A DNA stretch of 19,624 nt from CAYZDV01 sp964477275 (lineage in GTDB: Bacteria; Acidobacteriota; Aminicenantia; Aminicenantales; Aminicenantaceae): positions 1-19,624 of the forward strand of contig CAYZDV010000029.1 of assembly GCA_964477275.1 (NCBI GenBank), read 5' to 3'. Shown in pieces: positions 6,658 to 13,583 of the stretch (position 1 is its first letter; every line of letters starts with the position of its first letter). Below the pieces are notes generated by a model. It did no database searches. It worked only from the letters and a program-made list of their open reading frames with translations, and was not told where the DNA came from. Position numbers and translations under genes: made by a program.

Positions 6658-7533
6658 CTACCTCCGGTAGAGGTATATCTCATGCTCTTCCCCATCCTCT
6701 GCCTTGAAGGAAATAAAGCCCGCTTCCTTGTCCTCCCAGCCAGGGATGGAATAGTTGTGGGAGACCACCCTGGTGCCGGGCTTGAGCTGCTTTTCCAGTA
6801 AGGGCCGAAGCAGGGCATTGGATTCGGGCAGGAGATAGAGGGTGACCACAGTGGCCCCTGAGAAATCCGACTTCATGACATCTTCCAGTCGGAATGAAAC
6901 ACGACTCTCCACGCCGGCCTTTCTGGCACCGGAAGCCGCTTCCTCTATTCGCTCCGGGTCAAGGTCGATGCCCACGCCGCGGGCTCCATGCCTCTTCGCC
7001 GCAGCAATGACGATCCGTCCGTCTCCGCAGCCGAGATCATAGACCACATCCTTCCTGTTCACCCCGGCCAGCTCGAGCATCTTTTCCACCACATCCCCTG
7101 GACTCGGGACATACGGCGCCAGGTCGGCTGCATCGCTTCTTCCGTGAGAACCCCGGTAGAGATCGAGCCTGCCGTCCTCATCATAACGGAAAGAATAGGC
7201 CAGTCTGCTGTAGAGCGTGTAGCTCATCATCTCTCCGCCATGCCAAAACGAGATTTCCACGTCGTCATCTCCAGGGAGGCGGTCAACATGAGCCACTTCT
7301 AAGGACCTCTGAACCGGTTCTTCTTTCGAATGGGCCGGTTTGATGACGTAGTAAACCGTCTTATCGCTCAGATTGCGAATGGTCGTCTCTTTTTCCTGGT
7401 GTGGATTCAGCGGAGCGCTCAGAGCGGGGGCGGGATTAATCCTGATGTCATACGGCCCGAGCTCAAAATAGAGGATTGCGGCGACCACTCCCGAAAGAAT
7501 AACCATGGTGGAGATGCCGATTTTGCGCTTCAT
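6658..7533 (-). CDS. Membrane-anchored class I SAM-dependent methyltransferase
   Basis: 291 residues. MKRKIG is followed by a hydrophobic helix (about 7-24), then a domain of about 110 residues with no recognised family. A Rossmann methyltransferase domain follows from LAPYVPSPGDVVEKMLELAG (about 138-157). Motif I is VYDLGCGDGR (164-173), and the acidic SAM-ribose loop is VGIDLDPERI (Asp190). VTLYLLPESN and LKPGTRVVSH follow. This arrangement resembles bacterial relatives of the FAM173/ATPSCKMT protein-lysine methyltransferases; the resemblance is from memory. The start is ATG 7533 with GGAG about nine bases upstream. It lies 43 bases downstream of the exported kinase-like gene and is probably co-transcribed. 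The substrate is unknown. Charge distribution predicts N-in/C-out, which would place a SAM enzyme outside the cytoplasm and is odd. Confidence 0.78.
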   Translation of the reverse strand: MKRKIGISTMVILSGVVAAILYFELGPYDIRINPAPALSAPLNPHQEKETTIRNLSDKTVYYVIKPAHSKEEPVQRSLEVAHVDRLPGDDDVEISFWHGGEMMSYTLYSRLAYSFRYDEDGRLDLYRGSHGRSDAADLAPYVPSPGDVVEKMLELAGVNRKDVVYDLGCGDGRIVIAAAKRHGARGVGIDLDPERIEEAASGARKAGVESRVSFRLEDVMKSDFSGATVVTLYLLPESNALLRPLLEKQLKPGTRVVSHNYSIPGWEDKEAGFISFKAEDGEEHEIYLYRR

Positions 7534-7576
7534 GGGGTTACGCTCCGGAACTTATGATACGAAAGAAAAATGATTC

Positions 7577-8398
7577 TCAATAGAGAACATCATCCTCGCC
7601 TCTTTCTTTGATCATCTCCTCGACCTCTTTCAGAATGTGCTCCTTGCGGAGGAGAATGGCCTTGATCTCCGCAGAGGTCAGGTAATCACCCACCGCGTTT
7701 CTGATGCTGGCGAAGGTCAGGGCTCTGACCTTATCCACGAAGGCACGGGGAAGTTTTAAAAATGGGAATTCCCCCTTTCTCCCCTGTCTGCCGTAGATGA
7801 GTTGCCGCGTGTAATCACCTGTCGAGCGGAAAGAGCGGGAATGGTCGATGAGAATCCGCCGCCAGTCTCTGGTATAACAGGTATTCTGCAGGCTGCGGTC
7901 GGTGTTGGCGATCAGGCTGTCAAAAGCCCGGGCCAGATAGGTCATCTTCTCCAAATGCCCCTCTTTCTCAGGGGGGATGGCAATATTCTCCTTCCGTCTT
8001 TTGAGCTCGCTCATTCCCAGTTCGACGAACAGCTGACAGGAGCCTTTTCGCCCCCCGGAACTTTTCTCCACGGTGGGAGGGACCATGTTCACCCCCAGGA
8101 GCTTATCCAGCCGGTAGGCTGCAATCTCCGCCTGCCATTTGTCAAACAGTTCCGCATCTGCACCGGCCGGGCTTTTCCAGACGCCGCTCCCCTCGATATC
8201 TCCTTTCTTCATGTACAGCCTTCTCGGCCGGGTAACACCTTCGCCGATTTTTTCTTTTTTTATGATTTTGGCGGTTTTCAGGAACTCTTCCCACATCGGC
8301 CTCTGGGCCAGCTCTTCAGGCGTGAATTGAGCCGCCGCTGGCGTCTCGAAACCGATGAGGACCAGAAAGAAGACAATGATGATGGCTTTTGTTCTCAT
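7577..8398 (-). CDS. Exported kinase-fold protein (HipA/FAM20/PI3K-like)
   Basis: 273 residues from ATG 8398, which has GGAGAG just upstream; the frame stays open 16 codons further, but MRTKAIIIVFFLVLIG is a typical signal peptide with a likely cleavage after AAA (21-23). The mature protein has a basic strand RPRRLYMKKGDIEG with a GSG turn, KWQAEIAAYRLDKLLG (Glu91, candidate alpha-C glutamate), then IANTDRSLQN (Asp167, Asn172) and RRILIDHSRSF (Asp185). The NTDRxxxN...IDH pair matches the catalytic and metal-binding segments of HipA/FAM20-type kinases. No lipobox is seen, so it should be periplasmic or secreted. It is the middle gene of an apparent three-gene operon. Kinase activity and substrate are inferred from motifs only; a pseudokinase cannot be excluded because the loop has Ser-Leu in place of the common His-Leu. 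Confidence 0.65.
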   Translation of the reverse strand: MRTKAIIIVFFLVLIGFETPAAAQFTPEELAQRPMWEEFLKTAKIIKKEKIGEGVTRPRRLYMKKGDIEGSGVWKSPAGADAELFDKWQAEIAAYRLDKLLGVNMVPPTVEKSSGGRKGSCQLFVELGMSELKRRKENIAIPPEKEGHLEKMTYLARAFDSLIANTDRSLQNTCYTRDWRRILIDHSRSFRSTGDYTRQLIYGRQGRKGEFPFLKLPRAFVDKVRALTFASIRNAVGDYLTSAEIKAILLRKEHILKEVEEMIKERGEDDVLY

Positions 8399-8446
8399 TT
8401 TACTCTCCAGGAAAAAATCTGTTGACATCCGGAAGCGCCGATTCAC

Positions 8447-8791
8447 TCAATTTGTTCCGCTCGTCCGCACGACTTCCACCTTCTGAATGGGAGTGGTGAG
8501 GACGCGGTTTCCGAATTCAAGCCTCAGGCCGCAAGCGGCGAGAATGTCGACCTTGACGATACTGCCTCCCCATGTGCATCCTGTAATTTCGACCTTCATC
8601 GGAGAGAGGCCTTTTCGGTCGAACCACCCTCCCGAGACAAGATAAAAGCCGGAATCGAGAACACAGATGGAATAGCAGGAATTGCGGGTGGCGATCAGCA
8701 CCAGATCCCCAAACTGAAGGTCTGTCTTGCGCACGGCGTCGAGACCGAAGCTGCTCTCGACAACCTTTTCAAGGCAGTGACCCTGTCTCAT
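8447..8791 (-). CDS. Conserved-type hypothetical protein, 114 residues
   Basis: The frame is open further upstream, but ATG 8791 has AAAGG six bases before it and begins the part with protein-like character; the earlier codons lie under the promoter and the divergent dipeptidase. The protein is mostly predicted beta: LQFGDLVLIATRNSCYSI, VLDSGFYLVSGGWF and ITGCTWGGSIVKVDIL, then LRLEFGNRVLTTPIQKVEV. It resembles a recurring set of about 110-residue uncharacterised proteins with a G(S/C)TxGGSxxK core and a final TSPV/TTPI strand; that recollection is not verified. No signal peptide or membrane helix is visible, so it should be cytoplasmic. It is the first gene of the unit and ends 48 bases before the kinase-like gene. 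Function unknown. Confidence 0.65.
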   Translation of the reverse strand: MRQGHCLEKVVESSFGLDAVRKTDLQFGDLVLIATRNSCYSICVLDSGFYLVSGGWFDRKGLSPMKVEITGCTWGGSIVKVDILAACGLRLEFGNRVLTTPIQKVEVVRTSGTN

Positions 8792-8839
8792 GGCATCCTT
8801 TCCCGGAGCAATTGGGCTCTTTTGTCTTCGACTTTTCAC

Positions 8840-8868
8840 AGAATAGCAGCTCACGAGGAAAAGGTCAA
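8840..8868 (-). promoter_or_regulatory. Promoter of the three-gene minus-strand operon
   Basis: On the minus strand, TTGACC (8863-8868), a 17-base spacer and TATTCT (8840-8845). The predicted start near 8833 gives a leader of about 42 bases to ATG 8791. No other good promoter was seen in the 48- and 43-base gaps between the next two genes, which supports one transcript. Confidence 0.55.
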
Positions 8869-8913
8869 TGGAATGGTTTGCCCTATTTCTTCCTGTCTCA
8901 TTGACTGAATTTA

Positions 8914-8942
8914 TTGACAGCGGTCTCGCCGATTCCGATAAT
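8914..8942 (+). promoter_or_regulatory. Promoter of the C69 dipeptidase gene
   Basis: TTGACA (8914-8919), a 17-base spacer and GATAAT (8937-8942). A start near 8949 gives a short leader of about 26 bases that contains GGGAGGA before ATG 8975. It is divergent from, and does not overlap, the promoter at 8840-8868. Confidence 0.7.
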
Positions 8943-8974
8943 GAAATACACAGAATCGGAAAGGGAGGAAGACA

Positions 8975-10606
8975 ATGAACCACAACAAGCTCCGCGGGAA
9001 ACTCGGGATATGGACATTCGTTTCCCTCATCCTCATCATCGGCGGGATTTTGCTTGTCCATGCCCGGCCTCAAGATAGCGCACTTGCGTTCGCGCCTCTG
9101 GAAACCGGCTGCACCAGCATCGTGGCCGGACGGCTGGCAACAACCGACGGCTCGGTGATCACCGCCCACTCCTGCGACGGAAACTACAGGACATGGCTGA
9201 ACGTCGTTCCCCGGGCCAGACACTACGCCGGCTCACCCAATAAAATTTACTCAGGCAGGATGCACACCGAGACATCCTGGGATTTGAGAGGTGTGGCAGA
9301 GAGAGGAGAAATCCCCCAGGTCGAGGAAACCTTTGCCTATCTCAATACGGCCTATCCCTGCCTGAACGAGCATCAACTGGCCATCGGCGAGACGACAATC
9401 GGCGGAAGAAGGGAGCTCCACAACAGCGCGGGCATGTTCGTCATCGAGGAGCTTCAGCGAATCATGCTGGAGAGATGCAAAACCGCCCGCGAGGCCATCC
9501 GGCTGGCCGGAGAGCTGGTCAAAGAATTCGGATACGGGGACTGGGGGGAATGCCTGACCATCGCTGACCCGAGGGAGGTCTGGCACTTTGAAATCTTCGG
9601 CACCGGTCTCCGGGAAAAGGGCGCTGTCTGGGCCGCTGTCCGCATTCCCGATGACCATGTGGGCATCTCCGCCAACATTCCCAGAATCGGCGAGCTGGAC
9701 CTCAAAGACCCCGACCATTACATGGCATCAGAAAACGTTTATTCCTTCGCCATCGAAAAAGGCTGGTGGGACCCGAAGAGCGGCGAGCCCTTCAAGTTCT
9801 GGAAGGCCTACAGCGGACGGAAGCCCTTCTCCACCAGAGAATATTATGTCCTCAGCACCGTGGTCTCTTCCCTCAACCTGGATATCAATGCCGAAACGCT
9901 GCCATTTTCCGTCAAGCCGGATAAAAAAGTTTCGATTCGGGATATTCTGAGATACTACCGGGAGACCTATGCGGGAACGGAATTCGACATGACCAAAAAC
10001 CTGATGGTCAAAGACCGCCGGAGTGAGAAAACGATCAAGAGCCCGGTGGCAAATCCCTGGATGTCCGGGGACATGCGCAGCCTCTTCAACACCCTGAAGC
10101 CCGATGCCGTCGAGTATCACCGGACAATCGCCATTGCCGGCTGCGCTTATTCTCATATCATCCAGTGCCGGAGCTGGCTGCCGGACCCGGTCGGTGCCGT
10201 GTGCTGGTTTGCCTTCGACAACCCCGGGCAGAGCGCAAGAATCCCCGTTTTCTCCGGCGTCACCGAGCTTCCATCCGGTTTTGAAGTCTGCGCCCAGCAC
10301 AGGTTCCGGACAGATTCTGCCTGCTGGGCTTTTCGCCGCGCCAACCGCCTTTCCACTGTGCGCTGGGGAGAGGCAGGCGGATTCATCGAAGAGACTATTG
10401 CGGAATTCGAGAGCAGAGCCTTTGACGAACTCCCTTCCATAGAACAAAAAGCCCTGGAACTCTGGAAAGGAAAGCCGAGCGAGGAGGATGTGGCGAAGTT
10501 CAAACAATATCTGACCAAGTACACCAATGATTTTGCCCGGGCGGCTGTGCACAAATACTGGGAGCTCGGAGACAAATTCTGGACCATGTTCAGCCGGGGA
10601 TTTTAA
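8975..10606 (+). CDS. Secreted C69-family dipeptidase
   Basis: 543 residues, the usual size of larger PepD-like C69 hydrolases (N-terminal nucleophile fold). A basic N-terminus and hydrophobic helix (about 11-28) form a signal sequence. A short propeptide leads to ETGCTSIVAGRLATTDGS, in which Cys46 is the predicted nucleophile exposed by cleavage before it. HSCDGN and the later NEHQLAIGETTIGG and GYGDWGECLTIADP blocks are characteristic of the family. C69 enzymes cleave dipeptides or short peptides with broad specificity. An extracytoplasmic location suggests peptide scavenging, fitting a fermentative or proteolytic heterotroph. The start has GGGAGGA five bases upstream. It stands alone, and no hairpin plus T-run terminator is evident after 10606. 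Confidence 0.85.
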   Translation: MNHNKLRGKLGIWTFVSLILIIGGILLVHARPQDSALAFAPLETGCTSIVAGRLATTDGSVITAHSCDGNYRTWLNVVPRARHYAGSPNKIYSGRMHTETSWDLRGVAERGEIPQVEETFAYLNTAYPCLNEHQLAIGETTIGGRRELHNSAGMFVIEELQRIMLERCKTAREAIRLAGELVKEFGYGDWGECLTIADPREVWHFEIFGTGLREKGAVWAAVRIPDDHVGISANIPRIGELDLKDPDHYMASENVYSFAIEKGWWDPKSGEPFKFWKAYSGRKPFSTREYYVLSTVVSSLNLDINAETLPFSVKPDKKVSIRDILRYYRETYAGTEFDMTKNLMVKDRRSEKTIKSPVANPWMSGDMRSLFNTLKPDAVEYHRTIAIAGCAYSHIIQCRSWLPDPVGAVCWFAFDNPGQSARIPVFSGVTELPSGFEVCAQHRFRTDSACWAFRRANRLSTVRWGEAGGFIEETIAEFESRAFDELPSIEQKALELWKGKPSEEDVAKFKQYLTKYTNDFARAAVHKYWELGDKFWTMFSRGF

Positions 10607-10701
10607 AAAATCATACGCCGTTTCCGTTCGAAAACAGACGGACTCTCGCCTGAAGCAAGAAAAAAGGCGAAATTTGAACGAAGGCGATGGAAAAAAGAAG
10701 A

Positions 10702-10778
<77 letters not shown>

Positions 10779-10789
10779 TTACAGTTGCT

Positions 10790-10817
10790 ATTATAGCAAA
10801 TTTTATCCGTTTGTCAA
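10790..10817 (-). promoter_or_regulatory. Perfect-consensus promoter of the initiator tRNA
   Basis: On the minus strand, TTGACA (10812-10817), a 16-base spacer and TATAAT (10790-10795): all 12 consensus bases. The predicted start near 10783 is five bases from the mature tRNA 5' end. This is the strength expected of a stable RNA gene. Confidence 0.85.
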
Positions 10818-10841
10818 AAACATCCTCAATTGAAAATTTCC

Positions 10842-10870
10842 TTGACATTGTTATCTGGCAAAAATAAAAT
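10842..10870 (+). promoter_or_regulatory. Promoter of the nuoJKLMN operon
   Basis: TTGACA (10842-10847), a 17-base spacer and TAAAAT (10865-10870). Its -35 is only 24 bases from the -35 of the divergent tRNA promoter. The predicted start near 10877 leaves a leader of about nine bases before ATG 10886, too short for a normal ribosome binding site, so the first gene may be translated in a near-leaderless way. Confidence 0.7.
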
Positions 10871-10885
10871 GAGAAACTTAAAAAA

Positions 10886-11380
10886 ATGAGCTATTTCCTG
10901 TTTTTCCTGCTCGCCGCGCTGTGTGTGGGCTCTGTTCTGGGGATGATGATTTCCAGAAATCAGGCCTACAACGCCCTTTTCCTGATTCTGGCCTTTGCTG
11001 CCCTGGGAGGCCTGTTCGGCCTTCTTGAGGCGCCGTTCATCGCCGTGATCCAGATTATCATTTATGCCGGCGCGATCATGGTTCTTTTTATCTTTGTCAT
11101 CATGATGATCAACATCAAAAAGGCCATTCCAGCCGAGAAGAAGAAATGGACTCTCTACCTCTCGTTCGCCCTGGCTGTTGTCCTGGTCATAGAGCTCGCT
11201 CTGGCCCTTAAAGGGGCATTTATCCTGCCCGTATCCACGGAAACGATTGAAGGAGGCCCTGTAAGCTTGGGCCGCCTCCTTTTCACCCGATACATCTATC
11301 CTTTTGAAATCACTTCTGTTTTGATCATCGCTGCCCTGGTGGGCGCGATTGTTCTGGTGAAGAAAAAAGAGGAAGAATGA
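10886..11380 (+). CDS. nuoJ: NADH-quinone oxidoreductase subunit J
   Basis: 164 residues with about five membrane helices. QIIIYAGAIMVLFIFVIMM is the strongly conserved helix TM3 of NuoJ, the part that switches between pi-bulge and straight forms in complex I. The N-terminal MMISRNQAYNALFLILAF is also typical. The C-terminus ends in a charged KKKEEE tail. NuoJ is a core membrane-arm subunit linking the quinone site to the proton channels. It opens the operon here, unusually, with its own promoter and almost no leader. The stop overlaps the nuoK start in ATGA. Confidence 0.93.
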   Translation: MSYFLFFLLAALCVGSVLGMMISRNQAYNALFLILAFAALGGLFGLLEAPFIAVIQIIIYAGAIMVLFIFVIMMINIKKAIPAEKKKWTLYLSFALAVVLVIELALALKGAFILPVSTETIEGGPVSLGRLLFTRYIYPFEITSVLIIAALVGAIVLVKKKEEE

Positions 11381-11679
11381 TTCCGACCCACTACTTTCTG
11401 ATTCTGAGCATCTTGCTGTTTGTCATGGGGGCGATGGCCTTTTTCATCAAGCGCGACCTGATCACCATGTTCATGGCCATCGAAATCATGCTCAGCGCGG
11501 CCAACCTGGCCTTTATCACTCTGAGCAGAGCGGCCAGCTCTCTGGATGGCCAGATCATTGTCTTCTTCATCATTACCGTGGCCGCCGCTGAGGCAGTGGT
11601 GGGCCTGGCTATCATTCTTCTCATTTTCAGGCAGAAAAAGACTGTCAAATCGGAAGACATTCAGTTGATGAAGGGATAA
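11377..11679 (+). CDS. nuoK: NADH-quinone oxidoreductase subunit K
   Basis: 100 residues and three helices, the standard size. Both essential membrane glutamates are present at the same numbers as in E. coli: Glu36 in MAIEIMLSAANLAF and Glu72 in AAAEAVVGLAI. NuoK, an MrpC homologue, forms the fourth proton path with NuoJ and NuoA/H. It begins inside the last codon of nuoJ (ATGA overlap), implying translational coupling. The 3' end carries AAGGG, which serves as the ribosome binding site for nuoL. Confidence 0.95.
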   Translation: MIPTHYFLILSILLFVMGAMAFFIKRDLITMFMAIEIMLSAANLAFITLSRAASSLDGQIIVFFIITVAAAEAVVGLAIILLIFRQKKTVKSEDIQLMKG

Positions 11680-11680
11680 A

Positions 11681-13582
11681 ATGACCGAGATTTTCTGGCT
11701 GATCCCGCTTTTCCCCGCGCTGAGCACTTTCATCCTGGCTGTCTTCGGCCGGAGCCTTCCCAGAAAATACGTCTCCTGGCAGGCCTGCCTGGCGGTCCTG
11801 GCCTCTTTTGTCGTCTCGGTCATTTCCTTTCTCGGCCTGCTCCGCACTCCTCATGAGCACTACCCCCTGGTCAAAACTCTCTTCTCCTGGATTGGCTCCG
11901 GGAGCTTCAACATCAACTTCTCGCTCCAGCTTGATTCCTTATCCGTGGTGATGGCCCTCGTGGTGAGCGGGGTGGGCTTCATCATCCATGTCTATTCCGT
12001 CGGCTATATGGCAGGGGACAAGGGGTACACCCGGTACTTCACCTACCTGAACCTTTTCACATTTGCCATGCTGATCCTGGTCATGGCCTCGAACATCGTC
12101 CTGATGTTCGTCGGCTGGGAAGGCGTCGGCCTCTGTTCCTACCTGCTCATCGGGTTCTGGTTTGAAAAGCACGCCGCCGCCAATGCGGGAAAAAAGGCGT
12201 TTATTGTTAACCGGATCGGCGACGCTGGCTTTTTACTGGGCATTCTTTTCATATTCACCGTTATCGGCAGCGGCGAATTCACGGCCATCAATCAGGCCAT
12301 CTCCGGCGGCGCCGTCACCTCCGGGATGGCGACTCTCATCGCCATCCTCCTCTTCGTGGGTGCCACCGGAAAATCCGCCCAGATTCCGCTCTATGTCTGG
12401 CTTCCCGATGCCATGGAAGGCCCGACGCCGGTCAGCGCTCTCATCCACGCCGCGACCATGGTCACCGCTGGAGTCTACATGGTCTCCAGGATGAACCTCC
12501 TCTATGCCCTTTCCGGAACAGCCGCTGAAATCGTGGCTCTGGTCGGTGCGCTGACTGCTGTCTTTGCGGCCACCATGGCCCTGACGCAGAACGATATCAA
12601 GAGAGTCCTGGCCTACTCGACCATCTCCCAGATCGGATACATGTTCATCGGCTGCGGGGTTGGCGCCTATGCGGCCGGCATGTTCCATCTCTACACCCAC
12701 GCGTTCTTCAAGAGCCTGCTCTTTCTCTGTGCGGGCAGCGTGATGCACGCCCTCTCCGGAGAAGTGAATATGCAGAAGATGGGAGGACTGAGGAAATACC
12801 TCCCCCTCACCTATCCCACCTTTCTCATCGGAGCCATCGCCATCGCCGGGGTTCCCTTCTTCTCCGGCTTCTTCTCCAAGGACGCCATCCTCACCCAGGC
12901 CTACGCTCATGGCCAGTATCTCATCTACGGCCTGGGCATTTTCGGCGCCGTGCTCACTGCTTTTTACATGTTCCGCCTGATCTTCCTCACCTTCCACGGC
13001 CAGGAGAGGCTCGAGCCGGAGGTGAAAAAACACATCCATGAATCGCCGCCGGTGATGACCATTCCTCTCCTCCTTCTGGCTATCTTCTCCGTTGTCGCCG
13101 GTTATGTCGGTCTTCCGGTTGTCTTTGGTGAGCGCCTCAACTTTTTCGGACAGTTCCTGGAACCCGCGCTGAGGGGCGGCCACGAAGCCCATATCCATCT
13201 TCAGCTGGAATGGATTCTCATCGGGATTTCGGTGGGCGTCGCTTTTCTGGGAATCATCATTGCCTATGTCTTCTACATCAGGTCCCCGCGAATTCCCCCT
13301 AGGCTTGCTGCCCGTTTCCCGCGGGCCTACAGGCTTCTCTTCAACAAATATTACGTGGACGAAATCTATGAGGCGGCCTTCGTCCGGACCACGGTCCGCG
13401 GCTCGGAGGCAATCTATGACCATTTCGACCTCAAGGTGATCGACGGAGCTGTCAACGGAACAGCCACCGCAACCGGCTTCTTTGGAAAAATTCTCAGCCT
13501 ATTCCAGAGCGGCCTGATAAAGGATTATGCACTGGTCTTTCTGATCGGTGTCATCATTTTTTTAGGAATACTGCTATTTTAA
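11681..13582 (+). CDS. nuoL: NADH-quinone oxidoreductase subunit L
   Basis: 633 residues, the usual NuoL length, an antiporter-like (MrpA-type) subunit that pumps protons at the distal end of the membrane arm. Functional residues are visible: Glu147 in FVGWEGVGLCSYLLIGFW, Lys231 in VGATGKSAQIPLYVWLPDAMEGPTP, the HAATMVTAGVYM helix, and a lysine in FFSGFFSKDAIL. The C-terminal region includes a long amphipathic helix segment around IPPRLAARFPRAYRLLFNKYYVDEIYE and a final helix that would anchor the lateral helix. It starts one base after the nuoK stop and ends one base before nuoM. Confidence 0.96.
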   Translation: MTEIFWLIPLFPALSTFILAVFGRSLPRKYVSWQACLAVLASFVVSVISFLGLLRTPHEHYPLVKTLFSWIGSGSFNINFSLQLDSLSVVMALVVSGVGFIIHVYSVGYMAGDKGYTRYFTYLNLFTFAMLILVMASNIVLMFVGWEGVGLCSYLLIGFWFEKHAAANAGKKAFIVNRIGDAGFLLGILFIFTVIGSGEFTAINQAISGGAVTSGMATLIAILLFVGATGKSAQIPLYVWLPDAMEGPTPVSALIHAATMVTAGVYMVSRMNLLYALSGTAAEIVALVGALTAVFAATMALTQNDIKRVLAYSTISQIGYMFIGCGVGAYAAGMFHLYTHAFFKSLLFLCAGSVMHALSGEVNMQKMGGLRKYLPLTYPTFLIGAIAIAGVPFFSGFFSKDAILTQAYAHGQYLIYGLGIFGAVLTAFYMFRLIFLTFHGQERLEPEVKKHIHESPPVMTIPLLLLAIFSVVAGYVGLPVVFGERLNFFGQFLEPALRGGHEAHIHLQLEWILIGISVGVAFLGIIIAYVFYIRSPRIPPRLAARFPRAYRLLFNKYYVDEIYEAAFVRTTVRGSEAIYDHFDLKVIDGAVNGTATATGFFGKILSLFQSGLIKDYALVFLIGVIIFLGILLF

Positions 13583-13583
13583 A

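Noticed and set aside
8792..9223. N-terminal extension of the minus-strand frame 8447-9223
   Set aside because: It runs through both divergent promoters and antisense to the dipeptidase signal sequence. The ATG at 8791 with a ribosome binding site gives the credible 114-residue protein.
12233..13423. 396-codon minus-strand frame
   Set aside because: It is antisense to nuoL and extremely rich in His, Asp, Glu and Gly, the typical mirror of membrane-protein codons.
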